From assembly GCA_913052075.1 (NCBI GenBank), contig CAJXDD010000189.1, forward strand, positions 1 through 6,041: 6,041 bases of DNA. The letters run 5' to 3'. Shown here piece after piece: positions 1 through 6,033 of this stretch. The notes beneath the pieces were generated by a model. The model was not told the origin of the DNA. It did no database searches and saw nothing but the letters and a program-made list of their open reading frames with translations. The translations under genes and the position numbers were made by a program. Within the stretch, counting starts at the first letter, position 1. Each line of letters opens with the position of its first letter. Source of the DNA: UBA9926 sp913052075. GTDB taxonomy: Bacteria; Pseudomonadota; Gammaproteobacteria; Pseudomonadales; Azotimanducaceae.

Positions 1-645
1 GTCATTTATGAGCTCGTACCGACTGAACTAAGAGCTTGGCACGCTGGCGTTTCCTACTGGGCTGGCAAGACCGGACTGAATGATCAGTCCATAGGCATCG
101 AGATCGTCAATGAATCACGCTGCTTGGAGAGCATTAAGGCACTCGCTAATAGTCCTGCGTTTGAGGATCGCTGCGTGTTCAAACCGTTTTCGGATGAGCA
201 AATTGAGCTACTGATCCGCCTGCTCCAATCAATCTTAGAGAAATATCCGGATATTCGGCCACACACGATCGTCGGCCATTCTGATATTGCCCCCGACCGT
301 AAAATTGACCCTGGTCCTCTTTTCCCATGGCGGCAACTCTACAAGGCCGGCATAGGCGCTTGGTACGATGATCAAAGGGTTGAGACGATTACAAAAGCGC
401 TCGGCACGTTGGAACCTTCGATTGACCTGCAACAGCGGTTACTAGGCGCCTACGGCTATAAGATTGAAGCGACAGGAATTGAAGACACCCAGTCACAGTT
501 AGCGGTTAGAGCGTTTCAAATGCATTTCAGGCCAAGTGATTACTCAGGGTTTTTTGACACGGAGACTCTCGCCCGATTGATCTCTCTACTTGAGCGATAC
601 CGGCCAGAGGCCCTTGCTGAAATCGAGGACTTCCCCACCCTATGA
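1..645 (+). CDS. amiD: AmiD-like N-acetylmuramoyl-L-alanine amidase, 5'-truncated by window edge
   Basis: This is a zinc amidase of the Amidase_2/AmpD superfamily that cleaves the bond between N-acetylmuramic acid and L-alanine in peptidoglycan or its anhydro fragments. The frame is open from base 1 to a TGA at 643-645, giving 214 visible residues; the N-terminus, with the first zinc His and any signal peptide or lipobox, lies outside. Numbering from the first visible codon, WHAG is at 13-16, SIGIE at 30-34 (Glu34 the probable catalytic Glu), and VGHSDIAPDRKIDPGP at 91-106. His93 and Asp103 are the expected zinc ligands and Lys101 the catalytic Lys. The FPW that follows, the GIGAW segment and the C-terminal AFQMHFRP motif closely resemble E. 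coli AmiD, an outer-membrane lipoprotein, rather than cytoplasmic AmpD. Residues about 140-203 form a small peptidoglycan-binding-like helical domain. Compared with AmiD as I remember it, there is an extra loop at about 38-60 containing Cys41 and Cys58. The gene converges on the MFS gene with 23 bp between them and no visible terminator. The family is sure; the exact orthologue is likely. Confidence 0.93.
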   Translation, partial: VIYELVPTELRAWHAGVSYWAGKTGLNDQSIGIEIVNESRCLESIKALANSPAFEDRCVFKPFSDEQIELLIRLLQSILEKYPDIRPHTIVGHSDIAPDRKIDPGPLFPWRQLYKAGIGAWYDDQRVETITKALGTLEPSIDLQQRLLGAYGYKIEATGIEDTQSQLAVRAFQMHFRPSDYSGFFDTETLARLISLLERYRPEALAEIEDFPTL

Positions 646-668
646 GAGCGCCCAATGCCAGCATCTCT

Positions 669-2279
669 TTATGAAACGGTTTCTACCCGTTCACCCAAGG
701 CTTTGGCGCGGTCCAGGCGCGTTGCCTCATCCTTTGGTAAATGCCGCCAAGCCAGCGTCAGCAATACAAACGTAATCACGAAAATGCCCATGGCACTGGT
801 CATTGCGAGCTGAAGCGATTCTGCCGAATTCATACCGTCGGCGGCATAGACATCGGATAGCTGGCCAATGAAGTAAGGCCCCATGGCTAAGCCAATCATG
901 GTATTCACAAGGATGTAATAGGCACTGGCTACGGCTCGCATCCTGGGCATCACCAAATCGCTGGCTGTCGACGGGGGAATGCCTGGCCACGCAGCGCTGA
1001 ATAAATGATGCAGAAAGTTGAGCGCAAAGGCCCACATCAAGCTTTCCGTGTAGACCATCCAATAGACGAGTGGCGCAGTGCCTATAATGGCCAGATAGCC
1101 CACAATCAATCGACCTGCTGGATGCTTTGACTTTGCCCAGTCGCCAATGATGCCGCCTAAAGTGACGCCGATCAGCCCACCCGCCGCTGAGCCTAGGCCT
1201 ATGTACATGCCGACTTCAGCTGGACTAGTGTCATGGAGTCTTAGTAGCAGAGGTGCGGTCCAATAACCGATACCATAGGTGACAAAAGCTATGGAAGGAA
1301 AGGCGAGCAGGGTGTAAATCAGTCCCTTAGCCCTAAACATCATCGCGTGGGTTGCGGGATCTCTTGCCTTTAAGGCTTGGACCCATGAAACGGTTACGTA
1401 AACCCCGAGGCCGAGTGCAACCCACTGGGGGATATTTCCTGTGATTAAGATAAGCACGTAGGCTGCAGCCGCGATAGCACCACCAATTGCAAGATTAAGC
1501 GGCAAACTGACACCTAACCTTCGGAGACCAATTAAATTGATGATGGGCAACATCGCGGCCAGTTCAGTGCCGAGGACCTTAAAGGGCGCTGGGTGCACCT
1601 CTGCTATTAGGCCCTCACTTTGCCCGCGCTGGGGTTCCTTTAGCGTCCAGACCCAAAACGCCATCAGAATGCCAGGGATACCAACCGCGAGGAACGCCGC
1701 TTGCCATCCTCTTATCCCCATAGGCGCCTCGGACTGACCAACATACGTAGCGTCCCAGGTCTCCATCACAAAGCCGCCAAGGAACAGGCCTATCCCTCCG
1801 CCTATGTAAACGCCCGATGAGTAGATTGCGAGTACTGTTGCACGCACTTTCGGCGCGTAATAATCCGATAGCATGGAAAACGCTGCGGGAGACGCGCTCG
1901 CCTCACCAACCCCAACGCCGATTCTGAATAACGCCAACTGCGGAAATGACTTAGCAAAGCCAGACAATGCAGTCATCGCGCTCCAAAACATTAGCCCCAC
2001 ACTAATAAGATTCTTGCGAACGTATACATCAGCGAACCGAGCAAGCGGGATACCGAACACCGCGTAGAAAACGGCAAATACCGTTCCGTACAAAAAGCCC
2101 ATCTCTGCGTCCGAGACGCCTAAATCTTTTTGTATCTCTTGAGACAAGATCGAAAGAATATTTCGGTCGATAAAGTTAAATACGTAAACAATGACCAATA
2201 CGAAAAGAACATAATGGGCATACCATCCACCTGTCTTTGGTTCTCCCTTCGAATCTTTTTCTAACGCCTGATCTGACAT
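669..2279 (-). CDS. Spinster-like MFS transporter (536 aa)
   Basis: This is an inner-membrane secondary transporter of the major facilitator superfamily. Residues 20-212 form a clear first six-helix bundle: NFIDRN (35-40) ends TM1, the loop 2-3 signature GIPLARFADVYVRKN is at 76-90, and TM4 carries FRIGVGVGEASASP (118-131) with Arg119 and Glu126. This pattern is typical of Spinster-like MFS proteins, often found in marine proteobacteria and sphingomonads. The second bundle runs from about 318 to 511 and is followed by a charged cytoplasmic tail. Between the bundles, two additional hydrophobic stretches (about 259-280 and 286-303) suggest 14 membrane segments instead of 12, and the total length exceeds the usual 400-450 residues. 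The ATG at 2277-2279 has an AGGGGG ribosome site five bases upstream; the stop is TAA at 669-671. The substrate is unknown; family members move lipids, organic acids or aromatic compounds. It is divergent from the globin-like gene, so it may share its control region. Confidence 0.92.
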   Translation of the reverse strand: MSDQALEKDSKGEPKTGGWYAHYVLFVLVIVYVFNFIDRNILSILSQEIQKDLGVSDAEMGFLYGTVFAVFYAVFGIPLARFADVYVRKNLISVGLMFWSAMTALSGFAKSFPQLALFRIGVGVGEASASPAAFSMLSDYYAPKVRATVLAIYSSGVYIGGGIGLFLGGFVMETWDATYVGQSEAPMGIRGWQAAFLAVGIPGILMAFWVWTLKEPQRGQSEGLIAEVHPAPFKVLGTELAAMLPIINLIGLRRLGVSLPLNLAIGGAIAAAAYVLILITGNIPQWVALGLGVYVTVSWVQALKARDPATHAMMFRAKGLIYTLLAFPSIAFVTYGIGYWTAPLLLRLHDTSPAEVGMYIGLGSAAGGLIGVTLGGIIGDWAKSKHPAGRLIVGYLAIIGTAPLVYWMVYTESLMWAFALNFLHHLFSAAWPGIPPSTASDLVMPRMRAVASAYYILVNTMIGLAMGPYFIGQLSDVYAADGMNSAESLQLAMTSAMGIFVITFVLLTLAWRHLPKDEATRLDRAKALGERVETVS

Positions 2280-2284
2280 AGATG

Positions 2285-2290
2285 CCCCCT
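2285..2290 (-). promoter_or_regulatory. Ribosome binding site of the MFS gene
   Basis: On the minus strand AGGGGG lies five bases before the ATG at 2279. It supports this start over any more internal Met, and the N-terminal tail it implies is short and charged before TM1, as expected for the family. Confidence 0.6.
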
Positions 2291-2454
2291 TTTCAAATCG
2301 AGCTTACCGGCTTCTGTCTGGGGGCGCGAATTACAAGCAGAACTCACCTCCGATAGCCCTTCAGCACCCCTCTTCCAGAATTCCTTGATCAAACTGCGGA
2401 CGTGAGATAGAAAATCCCCTTGCGAGAAATAAGGAACTGGCAATTGTCTATCGC

Positions 2455-2511
2455 GGCGCCGACAACCAGGGGCGGGGCGCCACTCAACCTTAAAGCCTGC
2501 GAGGCGCCACT
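2455..2511. repeat. Three GGCGCC copies, two as direct repeat GGCGCCACT, in divergent intergenic region
   Basis: GGCGCC occurs at 2455-2460, 2476-2481 and 2503-2508. The second and third copies extend to the identical 9-mer GGCGCCACT (2476-2484 and 2503-2511), 27 bases apart start to start; the first two are 21 apart. The six-base core is self-complementary, so pairs of copies could fold as stems or serve as binding sites for a dimeric regulator. They lie 40-100 bases ahead of the globin-like ATG in the 274-bp gap between divergent genes, where operators would be expected. I see no convincing -35/-10 pair on either strand here. The repeats are seen directly; the regulatory role is inference. 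Confidence 0.35.
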
Positions 2512-2553
2512 GGCCTTGATCGTCGCTGACCAAGGATAAAAGGCGGATTTATT

Positions 2554-2949
2554 ATGCAATCATCTATACATGCATTACTGGAGCAGGTCGCAACCACTGA
2601 TATCGACTTTGACAAGAAATGCTTTGAACGCTTTTTTCAGATCAGTGAAGAAGGCAAAACGTTGATGGCTCATATGGACCGGGTCCATCGCGGGAAGATG
2701 ATGGCGGAGATTTACAGGCTGATGATGGCGCGTGATCTCGACGATGAGGCCGACTACTTGAATTGGGAAGCCCAAAATCACGAGACGGCTTATTTCGTGC
2801 CGGGTAGGCTCTATCCGATCTTCATGCGTGCGTTTAAGGAGACTGTTGCTGAGACATTGGACTACGGCTGGACGAAGGCGGACGAAGACGCCTTCGCAAG
2901 GCGCTGTGATCAAATCGTTACCGAAATTCAATCCCGATATAGCCACTAA
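2554..2949 (+). CDS. Divergent single-domain globin-like protein (131 aa)
   Basis: This is a small, soluble, probably all-helical protein with no signal peptide or membrane segment. I read it as a globin by eye. The B/C-helix region FERFFQISEEGKTLM (24-38) lines up with the FYxxLFxxxPExxxLF block of Vitreoscilla and flavohaemoglobin globins. His76 is placed as the proximal F8 haem ligand, followed by VP at 82-83 and Tyr87-Pro88 at nearly the spacing seen in Hmp. The end (113-125) resembles the H helix. The length fits a single-domain globin of 130-145 residues; there is no reductase domain. In this alignment Met38 replaces the almost invariant CD1 Phe, Glu32 replaces the C2 Pro, and Phe24 is at B10. 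If haem is bound, roles could be O2 or NO sensing, storage or detoxification. The ATG at 2554 has AGGCGG seven bases upstream, and an in-frame stop at 2527-2529 rules out a much longer form. The NMO-family gene follows 85 bp downstream and may be co-transcribed. A non-haem globin-fold or unrelated helical protein remains possible. Confidence 0.62.
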   Translation: MQSSIHALLEQVATTDIDFDKKCFERFFQISEEGKTLMAHMDRVHRGKMMAEIYRLMMARDLDDEADYLNWEAQNHETAYFVPGRLYPIFMRAFKETVAETLDYGWTKADEDAFARRCDQIVTEIQSRYSH

Positions 2950-3023
2950 CCACGGATCCCTCGGTCTTTTGACGTCGGAAGTCATTCACTGCATAGTCGC
3001 TCATATTGAGCCCGAATAATTTC

Positions 3024-3028
3024 GGAGG
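3024..3028 (+). promoter_or_regulatory. Strong GGAGG ribosome site selecting a GTG start
   Basis: GGAGG lies six bases before the GTG at 3035 and fixes this unusual start codon; the encoded N-terminus (MSRLWSPICDQLGIETPI) runs straight into the family's first strand, so nothing is missing. The first two G of the site also form the 3' arm of a small perfect hairpin, CCGAA-TAAT-TTCGG at 3012-3025, which could partly mask the site. Confidence 0.7.
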
Positions 3029-3034
3029 TAGCCA

Positions 3035-4135
3035 GTGTCACGTTTATGGTCCCCCATTTGTGATCAACTGGGCATAGAGACGCCCATCTTTGGTTTCGCC
3101 CATGATGTCGCGACAGTTGCCGCTATCAGTCAAGCGGGCGGTTACGGTGTATACGGCGCCACTCGAAGATTTCCTCAAGAGATAAGAAATGAGTTAGCGG
3201 AAATCCGTTCGCTCGTCGGAGATAAACCCTTCGGAGTTGACTTAGTTCTGCCTCCTGGGATGCCTCAACACAATTCCCGAGAAGCAATAGAGGCTGAGAT
3301 TCCCCAAGCACACAAAGATTTTGTCCAATCGATTATCGATCGCTTTGACGTCCCTGCTGCCACAAAGCCCGGGATGCGAACCCGCTTCATCCGATCTTCA
3401 GAAATTGAGGCAGAACAAGTTGAGGCAGTGCTTGATTCTAGTGTCAATATGTTTGCTTGCGGGATCGGCGCACCCAAACCTGTGGTGGAAGCTGCAAAAG
3501 CGAGAGGACAAACAACCCTTGCGCTGATTGGCAGCCCGCATCACGTCCAACGGTCAATCGATGCTGGTGTGGAGATTATAGTAGCCCAGGGATACGACGC
3601 GGGTGCTCATACGGGGACGATTGGCACATTTTCGCTGGTCCCTCAGATTGTTGAGGCTGCTGGGGATGTGCCAGTTCTGGTCGCTGGCGGCGTTGCTACT
3701 GGCCGACATATCGCCGCGGCGCTCGCAATGGGCGCTCAAGGCGTCTGGCTTGGGACCGCATGGCTATTTTCGGAGGAGCATCAAAGCCACATGCATCCGG
3801 TCAATACAAAGAAACTTATTGAGGCTGGAAGCGGGGATACAGTAATCACACGTTCGGAATCAGGCAAGACCTTTCGCCAGATAAGAACAGGATGGAGTCA
3901 GGCTTGGGAGGCAGAGGGCGCGCCTTCTCCTCTCAAAATGCCCTATCAAGACGTACTGGTGGGAGATTTGCTTGGCGCTATCGAAGAACATGATATTGAG
4001 CCGTTGATTCATTCTGGCGCTGGTCAAAGCGTGGGCTACTTCGATCAGGTTCGCCCTGTCAGGGACATTTTGAATGCATTGCGAGATGATGCCATTCAAG
4101 CCATAAACGGCCAGACGCGGTTCGTACGAGCATAG
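3035..4135 (+). CDS. Nitronate monooxygenase-family FMN oxidoreductase (2-nitropropane dioxygenase-like)
   Basis: This is a cytoplasmic TIM-barrel flavoprotein of the NMO/2-nitropropane dioxygenase family (366 aa, normal length). Characterised members use FMN and O2 to oxidise nitronates to carbonyl compounds and nitrite; others are NAD(P)H:quinone reductases or enoyl-reductase-like. Visible motifs in order: a first-strand segment TPIFGFAHD (16-24); SQAGGYGVYGA (32-42); GVDLVLP (67-73); AQGYDAGAHTG (184-194), whose His192 matches the catalytic-base His of class I NMO; the FMN-phosphate loop VLVAGGVATGR (214-224); and MGAQGVWLGTAWL (232-244). GQSVGYF (330-336) is near the C-terminus, as in the family. 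The first strand lacks the usual APM/APMAG wording and resembles a subfamily I recall from actinobacteria, so the true substrate may not be a nitronate. The start is GTG with a strong ribosome site. The gene follows the globin-like gene in the same direction and ends one base before the stop of the opposite-strand luciferase-like gene. The family is firm; the specific reaction is not. Confidence 0.9.
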   Translation: MSRLWSPICDQLGIETPIFGFAHDVATVAAISQAGGYGVYGATRRFPQEIRNELAEIRSLVGDKPFGVDLVLPPGMPQHNSREAIEAEIPQAHKDFVQSIIDRFDVPAATKPGMRTRFIRSSEIEAEQVEAVLDSSVNMFACGIGAPKPVVEAAKARGQTTLALIGSPHHVQRSIDAGVEIIVAQGYDAGAHTGTIGTFSLVPQIVEAAGDVPVLVAGGVATGRHIAAALAMGAQGVWLGTAWLFSEEHQSHMHPVNTKKLIEAGSGDTVITRSESGKTFRQIRTGWSQAWEAEGAPSPLKMPYQDVLVGDLLGAIEEHDIEPLIHSGAGQSVGYFDQVRPVRDILNALRDDAIQAINGQTRFVRA

Positions 4136-4136
4136 C

Positions 4137-5144
4137 TCACGCTTTCAATCGATCTTTAAGTTGTGGAATCACTACTTTAAACAACTGCTCGTGGCTGTGG
4201 TTTAAAGCATCCACAGGCATCCCTGGAGGAACCGCCATCGTCACTAAATCGGTAATCCCAAACGCGCGTATGAAGGACTCTAATTGATCTATGCATTCCG
4301 AGACGTTCCCAACAATCCAAGTCTGAGGAATCGCCTCCCCCTCCTCGCCAAATCCTTCATTGCTTTCCTCGAAAAATCGTCGATACAGCTGCATGCGGTA
4401 TCGTTCTGCGGTGCGCACACGGCCCCATTCTCGGTCTAGGTCATCGGTCACTAGCACGCTTCGAATAATCCCTTTTCGATAATGGTCTGGACTCCGCCCG
4501 CTAGTTTCAAGCGCCTCTACCCAGGGCTTAAAGGCACGTTCGCGCAAGCCTTGCGGAAGGATGTGTGCATCGTGCCTTGCCACTCGGTCAGCGCCTGCCT
4601 CTGACATTGTCGCAATCCATAATGGTGGCCCTCCTTCTTGAACGTATCCAGGAGTAATCACGACATCACTGAACTGATATCGCTTACCTTCATAACTGAA
4701 TGGTTCTCCTGCAAAGCAGAGCTTCAGTACATCAAGGCCCTCCTCCATTAGTGACACTCGATGGGATCTTGGTATGCCAAACCCTTTGAACTCATGGGGC
4801 GCATAACCTAGCCCCAAACCAATTTCTACCCGGCCTCCGGACAAGTTATCAAGCACCGCAAGATCCTCTGCGAGGCGGATAGGATGATTAAAGGGAAGTA
4901 AACAAATGTCTGTATTAAAGCGGACTTTCGAGGTCACGCTTGCCATGGCACCAGCGACCGGCGCCCAGCTCGGCAAGTAACCATCTTCAATGAAGTGATG
5001 TTCAGTGAACCAAACAAGCTCAGCACCAATGCTGTCGAGCCATTTCACTTGCTCAATGATTGCTGCGTAGAAATCAGGATTCCTGATACCCGAATCAGGA
5101 GGATTCCGAAAATCGTAGCTCACCCCGACTCTTAGCGGATACAT
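4137..5144 (-). CDS. LLM-class (luciferase-like) flavin-dependent oxidoreductase
   Basis: This 335-residue protein belongs to the bacterial-luciferase-like monooxygenase superfamily, TIM-barrel enzymes that use reduced FMN, or F420 in some branches, often with O2. The start MYPLRVGVSYDF gives the expected first strand; WFTEHHF (45-51) is the typical EHHF segment near the flavin; then LLPFNHPIRLAEDLAVLDNL (82-101) leads into SGGRVEIGLGLGY (102-114), the best-known signature of the family. GPPLWIATMSEAGADRVAR (172-190) is the later conserved strand and helix. Length is normal and no signal peptide is visible. The ATG at 5142-5144 has only a weak GAGAG ten bases upstream, but no better in-frame start fits the N-terminal strand. 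A rho-independent terminator about 105 bases upstream separates it from the rhodopsin gene, so it should have its own promoter within 5145-5249, where I see only AT-rich sequence and no clear consensus. Substrate is unknown; alkanes, aldehydes, sulfonates and other small organics are possible. The convergent neighbour is another flavin enzyme. Confidence 0.93.
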   Translation of the reverse strand: MYPLRVGVSYDFRNPPDSGIRNPDFYAAIIEQVKWLDSIGAELVWFTEHHFIEDGYLPSWAPVAGAMASVTSKVRFNTDICLLPFNHPIRLAEDLAVLDNLSGGRVEIGLGLGYAPHEFKGFGIPRSHRVSLMEEGLDVLKLCFAGEPFSYEGKRYQFSDVVITPGYVQEGGPPLWIATMSEAGADRVARHDAHILPQGLRERAFKPWVEALETSGRSPDHYRKGIIRSVLVTDDLDREWGRVRTAERYRMQLYRRFFEESNEGFGEEGEAIPQTWIVGNVSECIDQLESFIRAFGITDLVTMAVPPGMPVDALNHSHEQLFKVVIPQLKDRLKA

Positions 5145-5249
5145 GAGGGAACAACTCTCATCGATTGTCTGAATTTAATCATTCCATTATGGCTTGACTG
5201 ATTTTGCTCAGCTCAGCCGCTTTCCCACAGATCATGCGCTAGGCCGTCC

Positions 5250-5277
5250 AAAAAAAAAGCCCTGCCGAGGCAGGGCT
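5250..5277 (-). terminator. Rho-independent terminator of the proteorhodopsin gene
   Basis: Read on the minus strand, a perfect 8-bp stem AGCCCTGC / GCAGGGCT with a CTCG loop (plus coordinates 5258-5277) is followed at once by a run of T (the A tract at 5250-5258, its last base shared with the stem). It starts 30 bases after the rhodopsin stop codon at 5307. On the plus strand the stem is followed only by CTTT, so it would be weak in that direction. Confidence 0.93.
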
Positions 5278-5306
5278 CTTTCGAACCGTTAAGTTCTTTA
5301 CGCGAC

Positions 5307-6005
5307 TTAGTGTGCCGTGTCGCCTGAATCCTTGACTGCAAGGTTCCAGATGATCAAGCCGAACAAAATCTTGTTCACGAAGTCCGCCAGGTTGTAGATG
5401 ATATTTAAGTTATTTTCACCTCCTACAAGTGCACCCGCGACATACCCCAGGGGGTAAATTGCCCAGCCAACTAGTACAATCCATCGCATTGCACTGAACG
5501 CCGATCGCACTGACTCCGAGGCGCTAGCGGCGGCCTTTCCAGCCTCTCCACCGAAGATTTCATAGATGATCACGGCCCATCCAATCATACCGAGTATGAA
5601 TCCAAGCCAGTAGTCCATGAGCCCGGCTTCACCGGCGTAGCCGAATATCAGCATAAACAACGTGCCGAACAACAGTCTCACGAATGAACCAGATCCGACC
5701 GCGCTGCCTGCTGCGCGTAGAATGATGAAAAATTCGATCATCTGCAGCGGCACTGTAATTAACCAGTCGATATAACGATAGTCAATTGGAGTGGATTGCT
5801 TTGCAACCCAGAAGTCACGCATGTAATCGTAGTGAACTGCTGCCACCAGCGTTACTAACGCAGCTATTAGCAGCGAGAGCCGCCACTGTGGTTTGACTCG
5901 CAGTCCCTCGTAAAGAAAGAATACGGTCGAAGCGATCATGCCGATCGCGACCAGCCAGAAGCTGACCCCGACCATGTCGCCTTGTGCTAAAAACATTTTA
6001 TCCAT
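5307..6005 (-). CDS. Proteorhodopsin, blue-absorbing type, light-driven H+ pump
   Basis: This seven-helix retinal protein of the inner membrane (232 aa) pumps protons outward in light. Helices lie at about 13-33, 42-62, 75-97, 107-125, 130-151, 170-192 and 201-224. In helix C, RYIDWLITVPLQMIEF (77-92) gives Asp80 (Schiff-base proton acceptor, GPR Asp97), Thr84, Gln88 (GPR Leu105, where Gln shifts absorption to blue) and Glu91 (proton donor, GPR Glu108). His58 matches GPR His75, which interacts with the acceptor Asp. In helix G, NLADFVNKILFGLIIWNLAV (205-224) gives Asp208 and Lys212, the retinal lysine (GPR Lys231). The protein begins directly at the GVSFWLV segment, without the cleavable N-terminal signal seen in GPR. 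Hand alignment puts Phe136 at the helix E position that is Gly in xanthorhodopsin, so a carotenoid antenna looks unlikely. The ATG at 6003-6005 is chosen because AGAGGA sits six bases upstream; a TTG seven codons earlier is disfavoured. A strong terminator follows. No carotenoid or blh gene is in the window; retinal synthesis must be encoded elsewhere. Confidence 0.97.
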   Translation of the reverse strand: MDKMFLAQGDMVGVSFWLVAIGMIASTVFFLYEGLRVKPQWRLSLLIAALVTLVAAVHYDYMRDFWVAKQSTPIDYRYIDWLITVPLQMIEFFIILRAAGSAVGSGSFVRLLFGTLFMLIFGYAGEAGLMDYWLGFILGMIGWAVIIYEIFGGEAGKAAASASESVRSAFSAMRWIVLVGWAIYPLGYVAGALVGGENNLNIIYNLADFVNKILFGLIIWNLAVKDSGDTAH

Positions 6006-6011
6006 GATGCA

Positions 6012-6017
6012 TCCTCT
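6012..6017 (-). promoter_or_regulatory. Ribosome binding site setting the proteorhodopsin start
   Basis: AGAGGA on the minus strand lies six bases before the ATG at 6005. It lies inside the seven-codon extension that would begin at the TTG at 6026, so the ATG is the better start. Confidence 0.75.
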
Positions 6018-6023
6018 TTTATC

Positions 6024-6033
6024 CAAACGTTTG
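6024..6033. promoter_or_regulatory. Palindrome CAAACGTTTG in the proteorhodopsin leader
   Basis: This is a perfect 10-bp palindrome 18 bases upstream of the rhodopsin ATG, next to the near-palindrome TTGTTTACAA (6031-6040). It could be an operator or part of a promoter region, but the window ends at 6041 and chance palindromes of this size are common. Confidence 0.2.

Noticed and set aside
727..1062. Minus-strand 111-residue open frame inside the MFS gene
   Set aside because: It lies wholly within the strongly supported transporter frame and shows no motif of its own.
2261..2533. Minus-strand 90-residue open frame in the divergent intergenic region
   Set aside because: It would start with TTG, overlaps the start of the MFS gene in another frame, has no recognisable motif, and covers the region where promoters must lie.
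2575..2985. Minus-strand 136-residue open frame antisense to the globin-like gene
   Set aside because: It is slightly longer than the sense gene, but the sense frame has a ribosome site, a clear start, and a globin-like helical pattern with His76; the antisense product shows no family features.
5145..5249. Sigma70 promoter for the luciferase-like gene
   Set aside because: AT-rich stretches such as CATAAT and GATTAAAT are present on the minus strand, but no -35 box is found at proper spacing, so I did not list one.
5258..5280. Bidirectional terminator
   Set aside because: On the plus strand the stem is followed only by CTTT and no plus-strand gene ends nearby; only the minus-strand reading has a long T run.
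5570..5610. Carotenoid-antenna binding by the rhodopsin, as in xanthorhodopsin
   Set aside because: Hand alignment of helix E with bacteriorhodopsin places Phe136, a bulky residue, at the position that must be Gly for the fenestration; Gly135 is next to it, so a one-residue alignment error would change this view.
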